A stretch of 64,000 nt of DNA from Clostridium hydrogeniformans DSM 21757 (GCF_000686705.1 NZ_JMLJ01000008.1:124001-188000); one strand, 5' to 3'. Shown: positions 36,765 through 45,574, counted from the first letter of the stretch. Notes: generated by a model not told the origin, from the sequence alone. Program-made: numbers and translations.

Positions 36765-37925
36765 ATGAGAATTAAAACAGCTTTAATACATGGAGGAATA
36801 GATGGAGATGAATTTACGGGAGCAGTTAATATCCCTATATATCAGACATCTACCTATAAACAAGAGGAATTAAATAAAACTAAAGGGTTTGAGTATTCAA
36901 GAACAGGAAACCCAACAAGAGGGGCTTTAGAAAAACTTATAGCTGATTTAGAGGAGGGAGAAAGGGGGCTTGCTTTTGCCTCAGGAATGGCAGCTATAAC
37001 AGCTATAATATCTCTTTTTAAAAGTGGGGATAAGATTTTAATATCAGATAATCTCTATGGTGGAACCTTTAGAGTTTTAGATAAGGTTTTTAGTAATTTT
37101 AATATAGAATATTCTATTGTAAACACTAAAGAGATAGGCAATATAGAAAAAGCTATAGACTCTAAGGTAAAGGGGATTTTTATAGAAACTCCAACAAATC
37201 CTTTAATGCATATAACAGATATTAGAGAAGTTTCTGCTTTGGCTAAAGGTAAAGGAATATTAACCATTGTAGATAACACCTTTATGACCCCCTATTATCA
37301 AAGGCCTCTTACCCTAGGAGCAGATATAGTAATTCATAGCGGAACTAAATATTTAGGAGGCCATAGTGATGTAGTGGCTGGAGTTATAGTGGTTAAGGAT
37401 AAGGAGCTTGGAGAAAAACTTCACTTTATTCAAAATTCCACAGGAGGAATATTAGGACCATTTGATTCCTTCCTTTTAATTAGAGGAATTAAAACCCTAG
37501 GAGTGAGAATGGACAGGCATAATGAAAATGCAAAGAAAATAGCAGCTTTTTTAGAAGACCGTGAGGAAGTTTCAAAGGTTTATTATCCAGGACTTTCTAA
37601 TCATCCAGGATATAGCATTCATAGGTGTCAGTCTAATGGATTTAGTGGAATGATTTCTTTCCTTATAAAGAAAGAATATGATTATAGAGAATTCCTTAGA
37701 AATCTTAAGATAATAACCTTAGGGGAAAGTCTTGGAGGAGTAGAATCTTTAATTTGTCATCCTTCTTCCATGACCCATGGAGCCATACCAAAGGATATTA
37801 GAGAAACCATAGGAATAAAAGAGAATCTATTAAGGCTTTCTGTGGGAATAGAAGATGTAGAGGATATAAAAGAGGACTTAATAAATGGATTTAATGCCTC
37901 TAGGAAAAAGAACACATCATATTAA
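36765..37925 (+). CDS. mccB: Cystathionine/homocysteine gamma-lyase-type PLP enzyme
   Basis: Cys/Met-metabolism PLP enzyme (386 residues) that cleaves cystathionine to cysteine in reverse transsulfuration. Visible marks: YSRTGNPTRGALE near residue 46, the cofactor stack ASGMAAI, DNTFMTPY near 175, and the PLP lysine in SGTKYLGGHSDVVAG near 196. Cystathionine gamma-synthase and O-acetylhomoserine sulfhydrylase share the fold, but the cysteine T-box and the mccA neighbour favour a cysteine-forming lyase. AGGAGG precedes the ATG, four bases after the methyltransferase. Confidence 0.88.
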   Translation: MRIKTALIHGGIDGDEFTGAVNIPIYQTSTYKQEELNKTKGFEYSRTGNPTRGALEKLIADLEEGERGLAFASGMAAITAIISLFKSGDKILISDNLYGGTFRVLDKVFSNFNIEYSIVNTKEIGNIEKAIDSKVKGIFIETPTNPLMHITDIREVSALAKGKGILTIVDNTFMTPYYQRPLTLGADIVIHSGTKYLGGHSDVVAGVIVVKDKELGEKLHFIQNSTGGILGPFDSFLLIRGIKTLGVRMDRHNENAKKIAAFLEDREEVSKVYYPGLSNHPGYSIHRCQSNGFSGMISFLIKKEYDYREFLRNLKIITLGESLGGVESLICHPSSMTHGAIPKDIRETIGIKENLLRLSVGIEDVEDIKEDLINGFNASRKKNTSY

Positions 37926-37955
37926 ATTACAAAGTCATATAAAGAAGGTGAGAAT

Positions 37956-38867
37956 ATGGGTTATATAAATAGTGTATTTGAACTTATAGGACATACTCCC
38001 ATTTTAAAATTAAACAATCTAGATATAAAAGAAGGGGTAAATATTTTTGTAAAGTTAGAAGGTCAAAATCCTGGAGGAAGCATAAAAGATAGAATTGGTA
38101 TATATATGATAAAAGATGCAGAAGATAGGGGACAATTAAAAAAAGGTGATACAATAATAGAAGCTACAGCAGGTAATACAGGAATAGGAGTGGCTTTAGG
38201 GGCAATAAACAGGGGATATAATGTAATTTTTGTGGTTCCTGAAAAGTTTTCTAAGGAAAAACAAGTACTTATGAAAGCTTTAGGAGCTACTATTATAAAC
38301 ACACCAAGGGAAGAAGGAATTAAAGGGGCAGTAAAGAGGGGAAAAGAACTTCTTAAAGAAATTCCAAGATCCATGTCCTTAGATCAATTTAATAATATCT
38401 CAAACCCAGAATGTCATTATGAAACTACAGCACCAGAAATATATGAGGACTTAAAAGGAGAGATAGACTATTTTGTAGCAGGAGCAGGTAGTGGTGGAAC
38501 TTTTACTGGGGTTTTAAAATATTTAAAAGAAAAAAATTTAAATATAAAGGGTATTCTTGCTGACCCAGAAGGTTCTACTTTAGGTGGTGGAGAAGAAGGG
38601 GATTACAATATCGAAGGTATAGGAAATAACTTTATTCCAGGCACTATGGATATGAATTATGTTCATCAGGTTATAAAGGTATCAGATGATGAAGCTTTTC
38701 AAATGGTTAAAAATATAGCTTTAAAGGAAGGTTTAATTGTAGGAACCTCTTCAGCTGCTAATATTGTGGCAGCCTTAAAGCTATCAAGGAATATAGAAAA
38801 GGGAAATATAGTAACCATACTTCCAGATAGAGGAGACAGATATTTCACTAAAAATATTTATAGTTAA
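37956..38867 (+). CDS. mccA: Cystathionine beta-synthase-type (cysteine synthase family) enzyme
   Basis: PLP enzyme of 303 residues in the cysteine synthase fold. The PLP lysine lies in NPGGSIKDRIGIYM near residue 43, the substrate loop is EATAGNTGIGVAL near 69, and the phosphate-binding loop GAGSGGTFTG is near 173. In this operon type the protein condenses serine derivatives with homocysteine to cystathionine, which MccB then cleaves. An O-acetylserine sulfhydrylase role is the alternative. GAAGGTGAG precedes the ATG, 30 bases after mccB. No luxS follows, unlike the operon described in C. perfringens strain 13. Confidence 0.87.
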   Translation: MGYINSVFELIGHTPILKLNNLDIKEGVNIFVKLEGQNPGGSIKDRIGIYMIKDAEDRGQLKKGDTIIEATAGNTGIGVALGAINRGYNVIFVVPEKFSKEKQVLMKALGATIINTPREEGIKGAVKRGKELLKEIPRSMSLDQFNNISNPECHYETTAPEIYEDLKGEIDYFVAGAGSGGTFTGVLKYLKEKNLNIKGILADPEGSTLGGGEEGDYNIEGIGNNFIPGTMDMNYVHQVIKVSDDEAFQMVKNIALKEGLIVGTSSAANIVAALKLSRNIEKGNIVTILPDRGDRYFTKNIYS

Positions 38868-38920
38868 GAATAAAATAAAAGAAAAGTAACACACTAATAC
38901 TGAAAAGAGGGGTGAAATAT

Positions 38921-39049
38921 ATGACTAAAATGAGAGATACAAAAAATAATAGAAAAGAAGATGGAAGATTTAAAAAGAAAAAAATTAAACATGACCCTCA
39001 AGCAGAGAGTGTAAGAGCAGTGTTTGGAGAACCAAAGGCTCATGAGTAA
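38921..39049 (+). CDS. CPC_1213 family small protein
   Basis: A 42-residue basic protein, MTKMRDTKNNRKEDGRFKKK at the start and KHDPQAESVRAVFGEP near the end, matching the clostridial CPC_1213 family of unknown function. AGAGGGGTGA precedes the ATG. It follows mccA by 53 bases and is closed by a perfect terminator, so it could be cotranscribed with the mcc operon. The high positive charge suggests nucleic-acid or ribosome contact, but that is a guess. Confidence 0.8.
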   Translation: MTKMRDTKNNRKEDGRFKKKKIKHDPQAESVRAVFGEPKAHE

Positions 39050-39092
39050 AAAATAGGTTATCTAGAATTAATTCTAGATAACCTATTTTTAT
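39049..39092. terminator. Perfect-stem terminator
   Basis: A 20-bp perfect stem, 39049-39068 (AAAAATAGGTTATCTAGAAT) with 39071-39090, and only two bases between the arms. It overlaps the stop codon of the CPC_1213 gene. Confidence 0.85.
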
Positions 39093-39135
39093 GCATTAAA
39101 TATTAAAAACCTTAATAAACATATATAAAGTGAAG

Positions 39136-39270
39136 CTAAAATAGAAGGAATCTAACATTCAGATGGTGTTCTTTCCACCGAATGTTAGATAGACTCATCT
39201 AGTTATGTGGCAACTGTTATCCCCACCTTTTAGAAGATGTGGGTGTTAAAGCTTATAGCCATAAGATGAA
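39136..39270 (+). ncRNA. Candidate structured RNA element, copy C
   Basis: Homologue of copies A and B. Outer stem ATCTAACATTC (39150-39160) / GAATGTTAGAT (39180-39190) with an inner GGTG/CACC hairpin, then a second domain closed by CATCT/AGATG, TTA/TAA and TGGC/GCCA, with CACC/GGTG inside. It shares GCAACTGTTAT and AGCTTATAGCC with copy B. It ends 56 bases before the GTG of the small membrane protein at 39327, i.e. in leader position. Confidence 0.65.
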
Positions 39271-39326
39271 AAGTTAGAATCACTTAAATATACGAAAGTA
39301 ATTATATAAATAAAGGGGGATTTAAG

Positions 39327-39611
39327 GTGGAGAAATTTTTTCAAATATTTGCTTTAGCTTTATTAGTGGAAGGAACATGGGAAACATTAAAAATGGTATG
39401 GCAGGAAGGACATTTTTCTATAGATAAGTTAGGAGCTTTGCTTATAGGAATTTTAGTAGCTTACACCACAGGAATAGATATAATGGCAATAATAGGAATA
39501 AATATGAAATTTACCATAGGAATATTATTCACAGGGATAATAATATCAAGGGGATCAAATTTTACCCATGATCTTTTAGTATATTTAAATAATGGGGCAA
39601 ATAGAAAGTAG
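39327..39611 (+). CDS. Small membrane protein of unknown function
   Basis: A 94-residue protein with an N-terminal amphipathic segment and two or three hydrophobic stretches (LGALLIGILVAYTTGIDIMAI and TIGILFTGIIISRG). It ends in a hydrophilic NNGANRK. Its size recalls holin-like proteins, but I cannot assign it. The start is GTG, supported by AAAGGGGGAT at good spacing. The structured element C lies directly upstream and may control it. Confidence 0.72.
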   Translation: MEKFFQIFALALLVEGTWETLKMVWQEGHFSIDKLGALLIGILVAYTTGIDIMAIIGINMKFTIGILFTGIIISRGSNFTHDLLVYLNNGANRK

Positions 39612-39769
39612 TTTATATTATGTAATTACAGGCTTTTGGGAATATTTTATGTAAATATTTATATATTAAGGAATATACTTTATCCCTATTATTGAGTTTC
39701 ATATTAAGAAGTTGTAATATTATATCATAATAGTTAATACTAAATGTCATAGGGAAAAGAGGGGTAAAT

Positions 39770-40357
39770 ATGAGTAAAGTTTTATATGTAATGGCGACAC
39801 CTAAGAATCATGAAGAGTCTTATACCTTAACCTTAAGTAATAAGTTTGTAGAGGAATATAAAAAGTTAAATCCAGAGGATATTATAGTGAATTTAGATTT
39901 ATATAAGGAGAAGGTACCACATCTTTCTAAAGAAGCAGTAGAGGATTATGGTAGATATGAGGGAGTCATAATGGAGAAAGCTAAGGAGTTTTCCTCTTAT
40001 GATAAATACATATTTGCATTTCCAATGTGGAATTTAAGTGTTCCTTCTATTTTAAAAGCTTATATAGATCATATAATAGCTAGTGGGATAACTTTTGAAT
40101 ATAGAGATGGAATACCAGTAGGGCTTTTAAGTGGTAAGAAAGCACTAATTGTTGTTACAAGAGGGGGATATTATTCAGTTCCACCTTCAGATGAGTATGC
40201 TTTTGATACAACATTTATGAAGGCAATCCTTAAATTTATGGGAATAGAGGATTATGCTGAGCTTTTAGCAGAAGGGGCAGGAAGGGATAATCAAAGCCCT
40301 AAGGAACTTTTAGAGGAAAACATAGAGAAGCTATATAATTTATTAAAAGATTTTTAA
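39770..40357 (+). CDS. azoR: FMN-dependent NADH-azoreductase family protein
   Basis: Flavodoxin-like quinone/azo reductase of 195 residues. It shows the FMN phosphate loop region YVMATPKNHEESYTLTLS at the start, the FAFPMWNLSVPSILKAYIDH block near residue 83 (family signature PMWNxxxPxxLKxxxD), and VVTRGGYYS near 124. It probably reduces quinones and may protect against electrophile stress. GAGGGG precedes the ATG. It is monocistronic. Confidence 0.9.
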   Translation: MSKVLYVMATPKNHEESYTLTLSNKFVEEYKKLNPEDIIVNLDLYKEKVPHLSKEAVEDYGRYEGVIMEKAKEFSSYDKYIFAFPMWNLSVPSILKAYIDHIIASGITFEYRDGIPVGLLSGKKALIVVTRGGYYSVPPSDEYAFDTTFMKAILKFMGIEDYAELLAEGAGRDNQSPKELLEENIEKLYNLLKDF

Positions 40358-40453
40358 AAGTAATAGAAAAGTTAGAAATATCCTTGACGTATCTTGCTTT
40401 AGGCAGAAGTATAAATTAATTTTAAAACTCTATAAGAGATCTAAATAAACAGG

Positions 40454-40521
40454 AAGGTAAACTATATCCTATAAGATGTACCTATACAATAAGAGGACAT
40501 TATGTAGGATGAGTTTGCCTT
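40454..40521. other. Large imperfect hairpin in intergenic DNA
   Basis: AAGGTAAACTATATCCTA (40454-40471) pairs with TAGGATGAGTTTGCCTT (40505-40521) with few mismatches; an inner ATGTACCT / AGAGGACAT extends it. It is followed by TACTTTACT, a poor T tract, so it is not a typical terminator. It lies between azoR and the next gene and may be a leader or repeat unit. Confidence 0.4.
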
Positions 40522-40615
40522 TACTTTACTATAATTATAAAATATGGAATAATTACTTTAATGAGCTATAATATGTCAATTATTAGATTTTAATTAGTAA
40601 TAGGGGGATGATATA

Positions 40616-41512
40616 ATGATTAGCTTTATTAAAGGTGATAAAAATTTAATAAAGGACTTAAGTAAATTTATAGGAAATATAAATAAACATCCAGAAAAGA
40701 ATATAGGCTATCTAGGGGAGGAGACTATAGAAATAGAAGAGAGCTTAAGAGAAGATTTTACAGAAGAAGATATGGAGAAAGCTTTTATTTTGGCTTATGA
40801 AAATAATAAATTAGCAGGAACTTTAGGAATAGATATTGATGAGGAAAAAGGAGTAGGAGAGGCTTTAGGACCATTTATAGAGGGTAATAACTATAAAGGA
40901 ATGGAAAAAAGGCTTTTTATTGAGATAAACAAAATTTTACCATTGTCTATTAAAAGAATAAATATGTATTTTAATAAAGAGAACATAATGTGCAAAGACT
41001 TAAGTGGGATGTTACTAGGAGAACATTTACAAGATATATATTATATGTCCTTAAGCAAAGAAGATTTTAAGATAATGGACAATGGAAAGGAAAGAGAATT
41101 AGAAAAAGAGGATTATGATGATTTTATAAAACTTCATGAAAGTTTTTTTAAGGATTCTTATTATAGTGGAAAAGATATTATTAATAGGTTAAATGAAAAT
41201 AAGAAGATTTTTGTATTAAAAGATGAGGTTTTAAGAGGATATATTTGTGTAGAGTATAAGGAAAAATTTAAGGAAGGTATTGTAGAGTTTATAGGAGTTA
41301 AAGAGGAATTAAGAGGAAAAGGAATAGGGAAGAAGCTGTTATCCTTAGGAGTTGATTGGCTATTTTCTAAGAAAAATTTAGAAAATATAAGGCTTACTAC
41401 TTCTATAGATAATAAAGCTTTTTATTTATATAAGTCTTTAGGATTTAACATAGAAAAGACATTGTCTTATTATAAAATAAATAGAGAAAATATTAAGTTG
41501 TTAAAAGAGTGA
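40616..41512 (+). CDS. Two-lobed GNAT N-acetyltransferase
   Basis: A 298-residue protein. The C-terminal half is a clear GNAT domain: VEFIGVKEELRGKGIGKKLL near residue 227, with the R-x-x-G-x-G acetyl-CoA loop, and SIDNKAFYLYKSLGF. The N-terminal half (AYENNKLAGTLGIDID) looks like a second, weaker GNAT lobe without the acetyl-CoA loop. The substrate is unknown. GGGGGAT precedes the ATG. It is monocistronic. Confidence 0.83.
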   Translation: MISFIKGDKNLIKDLSKFIGNINKHPEKNIGYLGEETIEIEESLREDFTEEDMEKAFILAYENNKLAGTLGIDIDEEKGVGEALGPFIEGNNYKGMEKRLFIEINKILPLSIKRINMYFNKENIMCKDLSGMLLGEHLQDIYYMSLSKEDFKIMDNGKERELEKEDYDDFIKLHESFFKDSYYSGKDIINRLNENKKIFVLKDEVLRGYICVEYKEKFKEGIVEFIGVKEELRGKGIGKKLLSLGVDWLFSKKNLENIRLTTSIDNKAFYLYKSLGFNIEKTLSYYKINRENIKLLKE

Positions 41513-41847
41513 TGAGGTAATAGGGCTTTAGTAAGATTATTAGAGTGTACTAATAAAAGTTAAGGATAATAGGATAAACAATTCTTCTTAACTTTTATAA
41601 ATATAGATTTTATCACCTAAAAATTATTTAGTATCATAAATTAATATGAGTATGTTAGTTCAGTGATATAAAGAAATTATCATAGAAATATTAAAATGGT
41701 AATTTATACCCAAAGTTTTTTGTATATTATTTAAATAACTCTTATTTTTTTCAATTATATAAATTATAGATTAAGGGGTTTGATAATTAATTATAATAGA
41801 TATATTATATAAATAGGGTCTAGATATTTAAGATGGGAGATGGTTTT
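41513..41847. other. Intergenic region with weak hairpin
   Basis: A 335-base gap. AAAAGTTAAG (41555-41564) and CTTAACTTTT (41587-41596) form a hairpin that may end the GNAT transcript; the T tract is short. Nothing else is recognised. Confidence 0.4.
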
Positions 41848-43623
41848 GTGATTAATGAAAGAATAAGTAAGTTAAGAGATCTTATGAAAAAAGAGAATCT
41901 TTCTGCATTTATAATTCCTAGCAGTGACAATCACCAAAGTGAATACGTAGGAGATTATTTTAAGTCTAGAGAATTTATGTCAGGATTTACAGGTTCAGCA
42001 GGGACTTTAGTAGTAACTTTAAAAGAAGCAGGATTATGGACAGATGGAAGATATCATCTTCAGGCTAGTAGAGAAATTAATGGTACAGAAGTTAAGCTTT
42101 TTAAAATGGGAAATCCAGGGGTAATATCTTATACTACTTGGATAAAGGAATCCTTAGAAAAGGGAGAGACAGTAGGATTTAATGGATTGGTATTTTCCTT
42201 AAGCCAATACAAAAACTTATGTAAGGACCTAAATCCATTAGGGATAGAAGTAAGAGCAGTATCAGACTTAATAGATGATATCTGGGAAGGAAGGCCAACT
42301 ATTCCTTGTGATGAAATTTTTGATTTTGATATAAAGTATTCTGGAGAATCTAGGGTTAGTAAGCTAGAGAGAATAAGAAAAGTAATGGAAGAGAAAAGGG
42401 TTTCTAACTATGTTATAAGTTCTCTAGATGATATAGCTTGGGTAACTAATCTTAGAGGAAATGATGTAAGACACAACCCTGTATTCTTAAGTTATCTAGT
42501 AATAGGATTAGAAGAAACAGCGTTATATGTAGATAAGTGTAAGGTTTCAAAAGAATTAGAAAGTATTTTAAATAAGGATGGAATTGCAGTAAAACCTTAT
42601 GATGAAGTATTTGAAGATTTAAAAGTTTTAGATTCCAAGGAGTCTTTCTATTTAGATGGAGAGAAGACAAATGTATCTATATTTGATGCTATAAATAAAG
42701 AATCTAATATAGTAGAAGAAAGAAATGTAACTACTGATTTTAAGGCTATAAAAAATAAAGTGGAGATAGAGAACTTTATAAAATGCCATATAAAAGATGG
42801 TAGAGCAATGGTTAGATTTATATATTGGCTAAAAAATACTATAGGAAAAGAAGAAATAACTGAAATTAGTGCATCAGATAAATTAGAAAAGTTTAGAAGT
42901 GAAGAAGATGACTTTAAGGGCATAAGTTTTGATAGTATATCAGCTTATGAAGACAATGCTGCTATGCTTCACTACAAAGCCAAGGAAGAAAGTAATGCTA
43001 AGCTTTCTCCAAGAGGTTTCTATTTAATAGATTCTGGTGGACAATACTTAGATGGAACTACAGATATTACAAGAACTATAAGCCTTGGAGATATTACAGA
43101 GGAGCAAAGAGAAGACTTTACCTTAGTTTTAAAAGGACACATTGCTTTAGCTAAAGCTGTATTTTTAAGAGGTGCTACAGGACACAGCTTAGATATATTA
43201 GCTAGGGGACCTATTTGGGAAAAAGGATTAGACTATAGATGTGGAACAGGCCATGGAGTAGGATTCTTTTTAAATATTCATGAAGGTCCTCAAGGAATAA
43301 GAAAAGAGCAAAGTTCAATTACCCTTGAAGAAGGGATGATTTTAACCAATGAGCCAGGAATTTATAAGGATGGAAAACATGGTATTAGAACAGAAAACCT
43401 TCATGTAATTGAAAAAGTTGAAGAAAATGATTATGGAACATTCTTAAGATTTAACACCATAACTTATTGTCCTATAGAGTTAGATGTTATAAATAAAGAC
43501 TTATTGTCCCAGGATGAAATACTATGGTTAAATAACTACCATAAAGAGGTTTATGACGTCCTTAGCCCAATTTTAGAGGAAGAAGAAAAGAATTGGTTAA
43601 AGGAAGCAACAAGAAGTATTTAA
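41848..43623 (+). CDS. Xaa-Pro aminopeptidase family (M24B) peptidase
   Basis: Cytoplasmic metallopeptidase of 591 residues that removes N-terminal residues before proline. It has two creatinase-like N-terminal domains (opening ERISKLRDLMKKENLSAFII and IPSSDNHQSEYVGDY) and a C-terminal pita-bread catalytic domain with metal ligands in LIDSGGQYLDGTTDITRT, GTGHGVGFFLNIHEGP and TNEPGIY..HGIRTEN. The start is assigned to GTG at 41848 because GGGAG lies eight bases before it. An ATG at 41833 is in frame but overlaps that site. Confidence 0.92.
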   Translation: MINERISKLRDLMKKENLSAFIIPSSDNHQSEYVGDYFKSREFMSGFTGSAGTLVVTLKEAGLWTDGRYHLQASREINGTEVKLFKMGNPGVISYTTWIKESLEKGETVGFNGLVFSLSQYKNLCKDLNPLGIEVRAVSDLIDDIWEGRPTIPCDEIFDFDIKYSGESRVSKLERIRKVMEEKRVSNYVISSLDDIAWVTNLRGNDVRHNPVFLSYLVIGLEETALYVDKCKVSKELESILNKDGIAVKPYDEVFEDLKVLDSKESFYLDGEKTNVSIFDAINKESNIVEERNVTTDFKAIKNKVEIENFIKCHIKDGRAMVRFIYWLKNTIGKEEITEISASDKLEKFRSEEDDFKGISFDSISAYEDNAAMLHYKAKEESNAKLSPRGFYLIDSGGQYLDGTTDITRTISLGDITEEQREDFTLVLKGHIALAKAVFLRGATGHSLDILARGPIWEKGLDYRCGTGHGVGFFLNIHEGPQGIRKEQSSITLEEGMILTNEPGIYKDGKHGIRTENLHVIEKVEENDYGTFLRFNTITYCPIELDVINKDLLSQDEILWLNNYHKEVYDVLSPILEEEEKNWLKEATRSI

Positions 43624-43692
43624 CTTTAAAAGGTTAAATAATAGAAGGGCATTATTTTTAGAATCAAATTAAAGATTAAGAAAATATTATAA

Positions 43693-43745
43693 AAACACTA
43701 TGAGTATTATAGAAATTTAGTAATGCTCATAGTGTTTATTTTTAT
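43693..43745 (+). terminator. Intrinsic terminator of the peptidase gene
   Basis: Stem AAACACTATGAGTATTA (43693-43709) / TAATGCTCATAGTGTTT (43721-43737), one G-T pair, then ATTTTTATTTTT. Confidence 0.87.
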
Positions 43746-43866
43746 TTTTGAATTTATGATACAATGTTTTACAAATTAAATAATAGATGAAAAACTAAAT
43801 TTGATTTAATCATAAACTAAATGTTATATTAAATAAGTGGAAAATAACTAATGAAGGGAGAAACCT

Positions 43867-44490
43867 ATGAAGGAAAAAAATAATGTTTTTTTAATTGAAC
43901 TAGGAATAATATTACTTTTAACAGCACTTATAAATATAAGAATATTTATTTGGTTAGTAGTTATCATAGCCATATATAAGGGATTAAAGAAATTTAAAGC
44001 AGAAAAAAAAGCTAAGGAAATTAAAGAAAGAGAAGAAAACAGGATAAGTTATGGCATACCAAAAGAAGCTAAAATCCTTAAAATTGTGGAATTTTATTAT
44101 AAAGATATAAGTTTAACGGATATTAATACCCTATGGTGGGTTAAGGATAATAGGTTAAAAATAGTATCTAAAGACATAGAAGAGGATTTTAATATAATTG
44201 AAATTCCAATGATTGATATTAGCTACTTTGCTACTTTTGAGCAAGTTTATAATGACTTAAAAGAGCATGATAAGCTAGGAGACAGTAAGTTTTCAGATAG
44301 AGCTTTTTTTGGAGGCTCAGAATATAGTATAATGGACATACAAGAGATAAATCTTGATGTTTTAAATAAAAATCAGCTTCTTGTTAAATTTCAATTAGAT
44401 GAAGAGGTAAGATATATATATTTAGAACCAAGTGAGTATGATACTTTAGTTCAACTAATTCCTAGTAAGGAGTTTAAAAACATAAAGTAA
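43867..44490 (+). CDS. Membrane-anchored protein of unknown function
   Basis: Not recognised. The 207-residue protein has two adjacent N-terminal hydrophobic stretches (FLIELGIILLLTALI and IFIWLVVIIAIY), a strongly basic/acidic linker (KKFKAEKKAKEIKEREENR) and a soluble C-terminal domain of about 140 residues rich in beta patterns (LKIVEFYYKDISLTD, VRYIYLEPSEYD). It is probably a cytoplasm-facing domain tethered to the membrane. GAAGGGAG precedes the ATG. It lies between two terminators. Confidence 0.78.
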   Translation: MKEKNNVFLIELGIILLLTALINIRIFIWLVVIIAIYKGLKKFKAEKKAKEIKEREENRISYGIPKEAKILKIVEFYYKDISLTDINTLWWVKDNRLKIVSKDIEEDFNIIEIPMIDISYFATFEQVYNDLKEHDKLGDSKFSDRAFFGGSEYSIMDIQEINLDVLNKNQLLVKFQLDEEVRYIYLEPSEYDTLVQLIPSKEFKNIK

Positions 44491-44519
44491 AAAGTAATTA
44501 GTTATATTATAAATAACAA

Positions 44520-44557
44520 ATTAGGGAAGGTAGTATTTTTATACTACCTTCCCTAAT
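44520..44557. terminator. Bidirectional terminator
   Basis: Perfect 17-bp stem ATTAGGGAAGGTAGTAT (44520-44536) with its complement at 44541-44557 and a 4-base loop. It is shared by the rightward membrane protein gene and the leftward HAD gene. Confidence 0.87.
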
Positions 44558-44575
44558 ATATTACGAAAAAATTCA

Positions 44576-45304
44576 TTATATAAACTGAATTGTATTTATA
44601 TCTAAATTATAGGTTACATCTTTTCTTTCTACTACAACCTTAATTTTTTCTCTTACCTCATCATTTTCCATTACTTTTGCTAATAATTCTTTAGTAGGAT
44701 TTATACAATAAGGTATTCCGACAGATTTAAACATGGTAAAGTCTCCTGAAGTATCCCCATAGGCATAGCTTTTTGAAAGATCTATATTATATTTTTCTGA
44801 CAACTCTTTTATTGCTTTTTCTTTACTTTCAGAATCCCACATAGGAATTATATCTCCAGTATAGTTATTCTCTTTATCTAAAAGGTATATGGATCCTCTA
44901 TAATCATCCATATTGTATTTTGCAGACATCTCTCTTACTAATTCTATTGGAGAGCCAGATATGGCGATTACAGCATGACCTTGCTCTTTGTGCCATTTAA
45001 TTCTTTCTCTAGTAAAGGTATATACCCTATCTCCCTTTTGTTCTATTACCTTTTTAGCAATATAGTCTATATGATATTTATTTATACCCTTTATAGCTTC
45101 TATATAGATATCTACCATTTTCAGTAGATAAGTATCATAATCACCTTGACGTTTATCCCATTTAACAAAGGCAGGCTTAACTTCTCTATACCATTTAACT
45201 TCATCTACTAATTCATATTTTATTATTTTCTTAAAAACTTCAGTTATTAATCCTTCTCTATATATTGTTCCATCAATATCAAAAAAAGCTGCTGTGTTCC
45301 CCAT
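44576..45304 (-). CDS. HAD-IB family phosphatase (SerB-like)
   Basis: Haloacid dehalogenase-type hydrolase of 242 residues. Motif I is AAFFDIDGTIY (nucleophile D9 and acid D11), motif II is AISGSPIELV near residue 115, and motif III/IV is KEKAIKELS..YAYGDTSGDFTMF near 180-193. The insertion after motif I is the helical cap of the HAD-IB group, whose members act on phosphoserine or similar small phosphates. The exact substrate is unknown. AAGGAGG precedes the ATG. Confidence 0.88.
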   Translation of the reverse strand: MGNTAAFFDIDGTIYREGLITEVFKKIIKYELVDEVKWYREVKPAFVKWDKRQGDYDTYLLKMVDIYIEAIKGINKYHIDYIAKKVIEQKGDRVYTFTRERIKWHKEQGHAVIAISGSPIELVREMSAKYNMDDYRGSIYLLDKENNYTGDIIPMWDSESKEKAIKELSEKYNIDLSKSYAYGDTSGDFTMFKSVGIPYCINPTKELLAKVMENDEVREKIKVVVERKDVTYNLDINTIQFI

Positions 45305-45475
45305 AATATTTACCTCCTTAGTTTTTTATATGCTATTGTATCACTTCTTACCATATGATTTCAAGAGTGATAAAAAATATAGGATAAAGAAATAGTATAA
45401 AATAGCTAAAGGAATATAGGTAATTAACAATTAAGGATAGCATATTTTAACTATATAAATCTTAAAAATTATGCA

Positions 45476-45574
45476 TTATCCAACTATTAAGGAGAGTATT
45501 ATAATAAGTAATTCTAGTATAAATATAACTACTATTGATTCCATAGAAAAAACTCCTGCTTTATTTTTATTCAT
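45476..45574 (-). CDS. Single-span small membrane protein
   Basis: A 32-residue reverse-strand gene with a good ribosome binding site (GAGGTG, six bases before the ATG). The peptide MNKNKAGVFSMES is followed by a hydrophobic run VVIFILELLIIILSLIVG that would span the membrane once. No homologue is recognised; the form is that of small regulatory membrane proteins or type I toxins, but no antisense partner was identified. The surrounding 400-base gap holds no other gene. Confidence 0.5.
   Translation of the reverse strand: MNKNKAGVFSMESIVVIFILELLIIILSLIVG

Noticed and set aside
39136-39270. Known riboswitch (THF, fluoride, ZTP, preQ1 or cobalamin type) for the RNA element
   Set aside because: None of the consensus cores I know for these classes fits the conserved GCAACTGTTAT and AGCTTATAGC blocks. 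A covariance search is needed before naming it.
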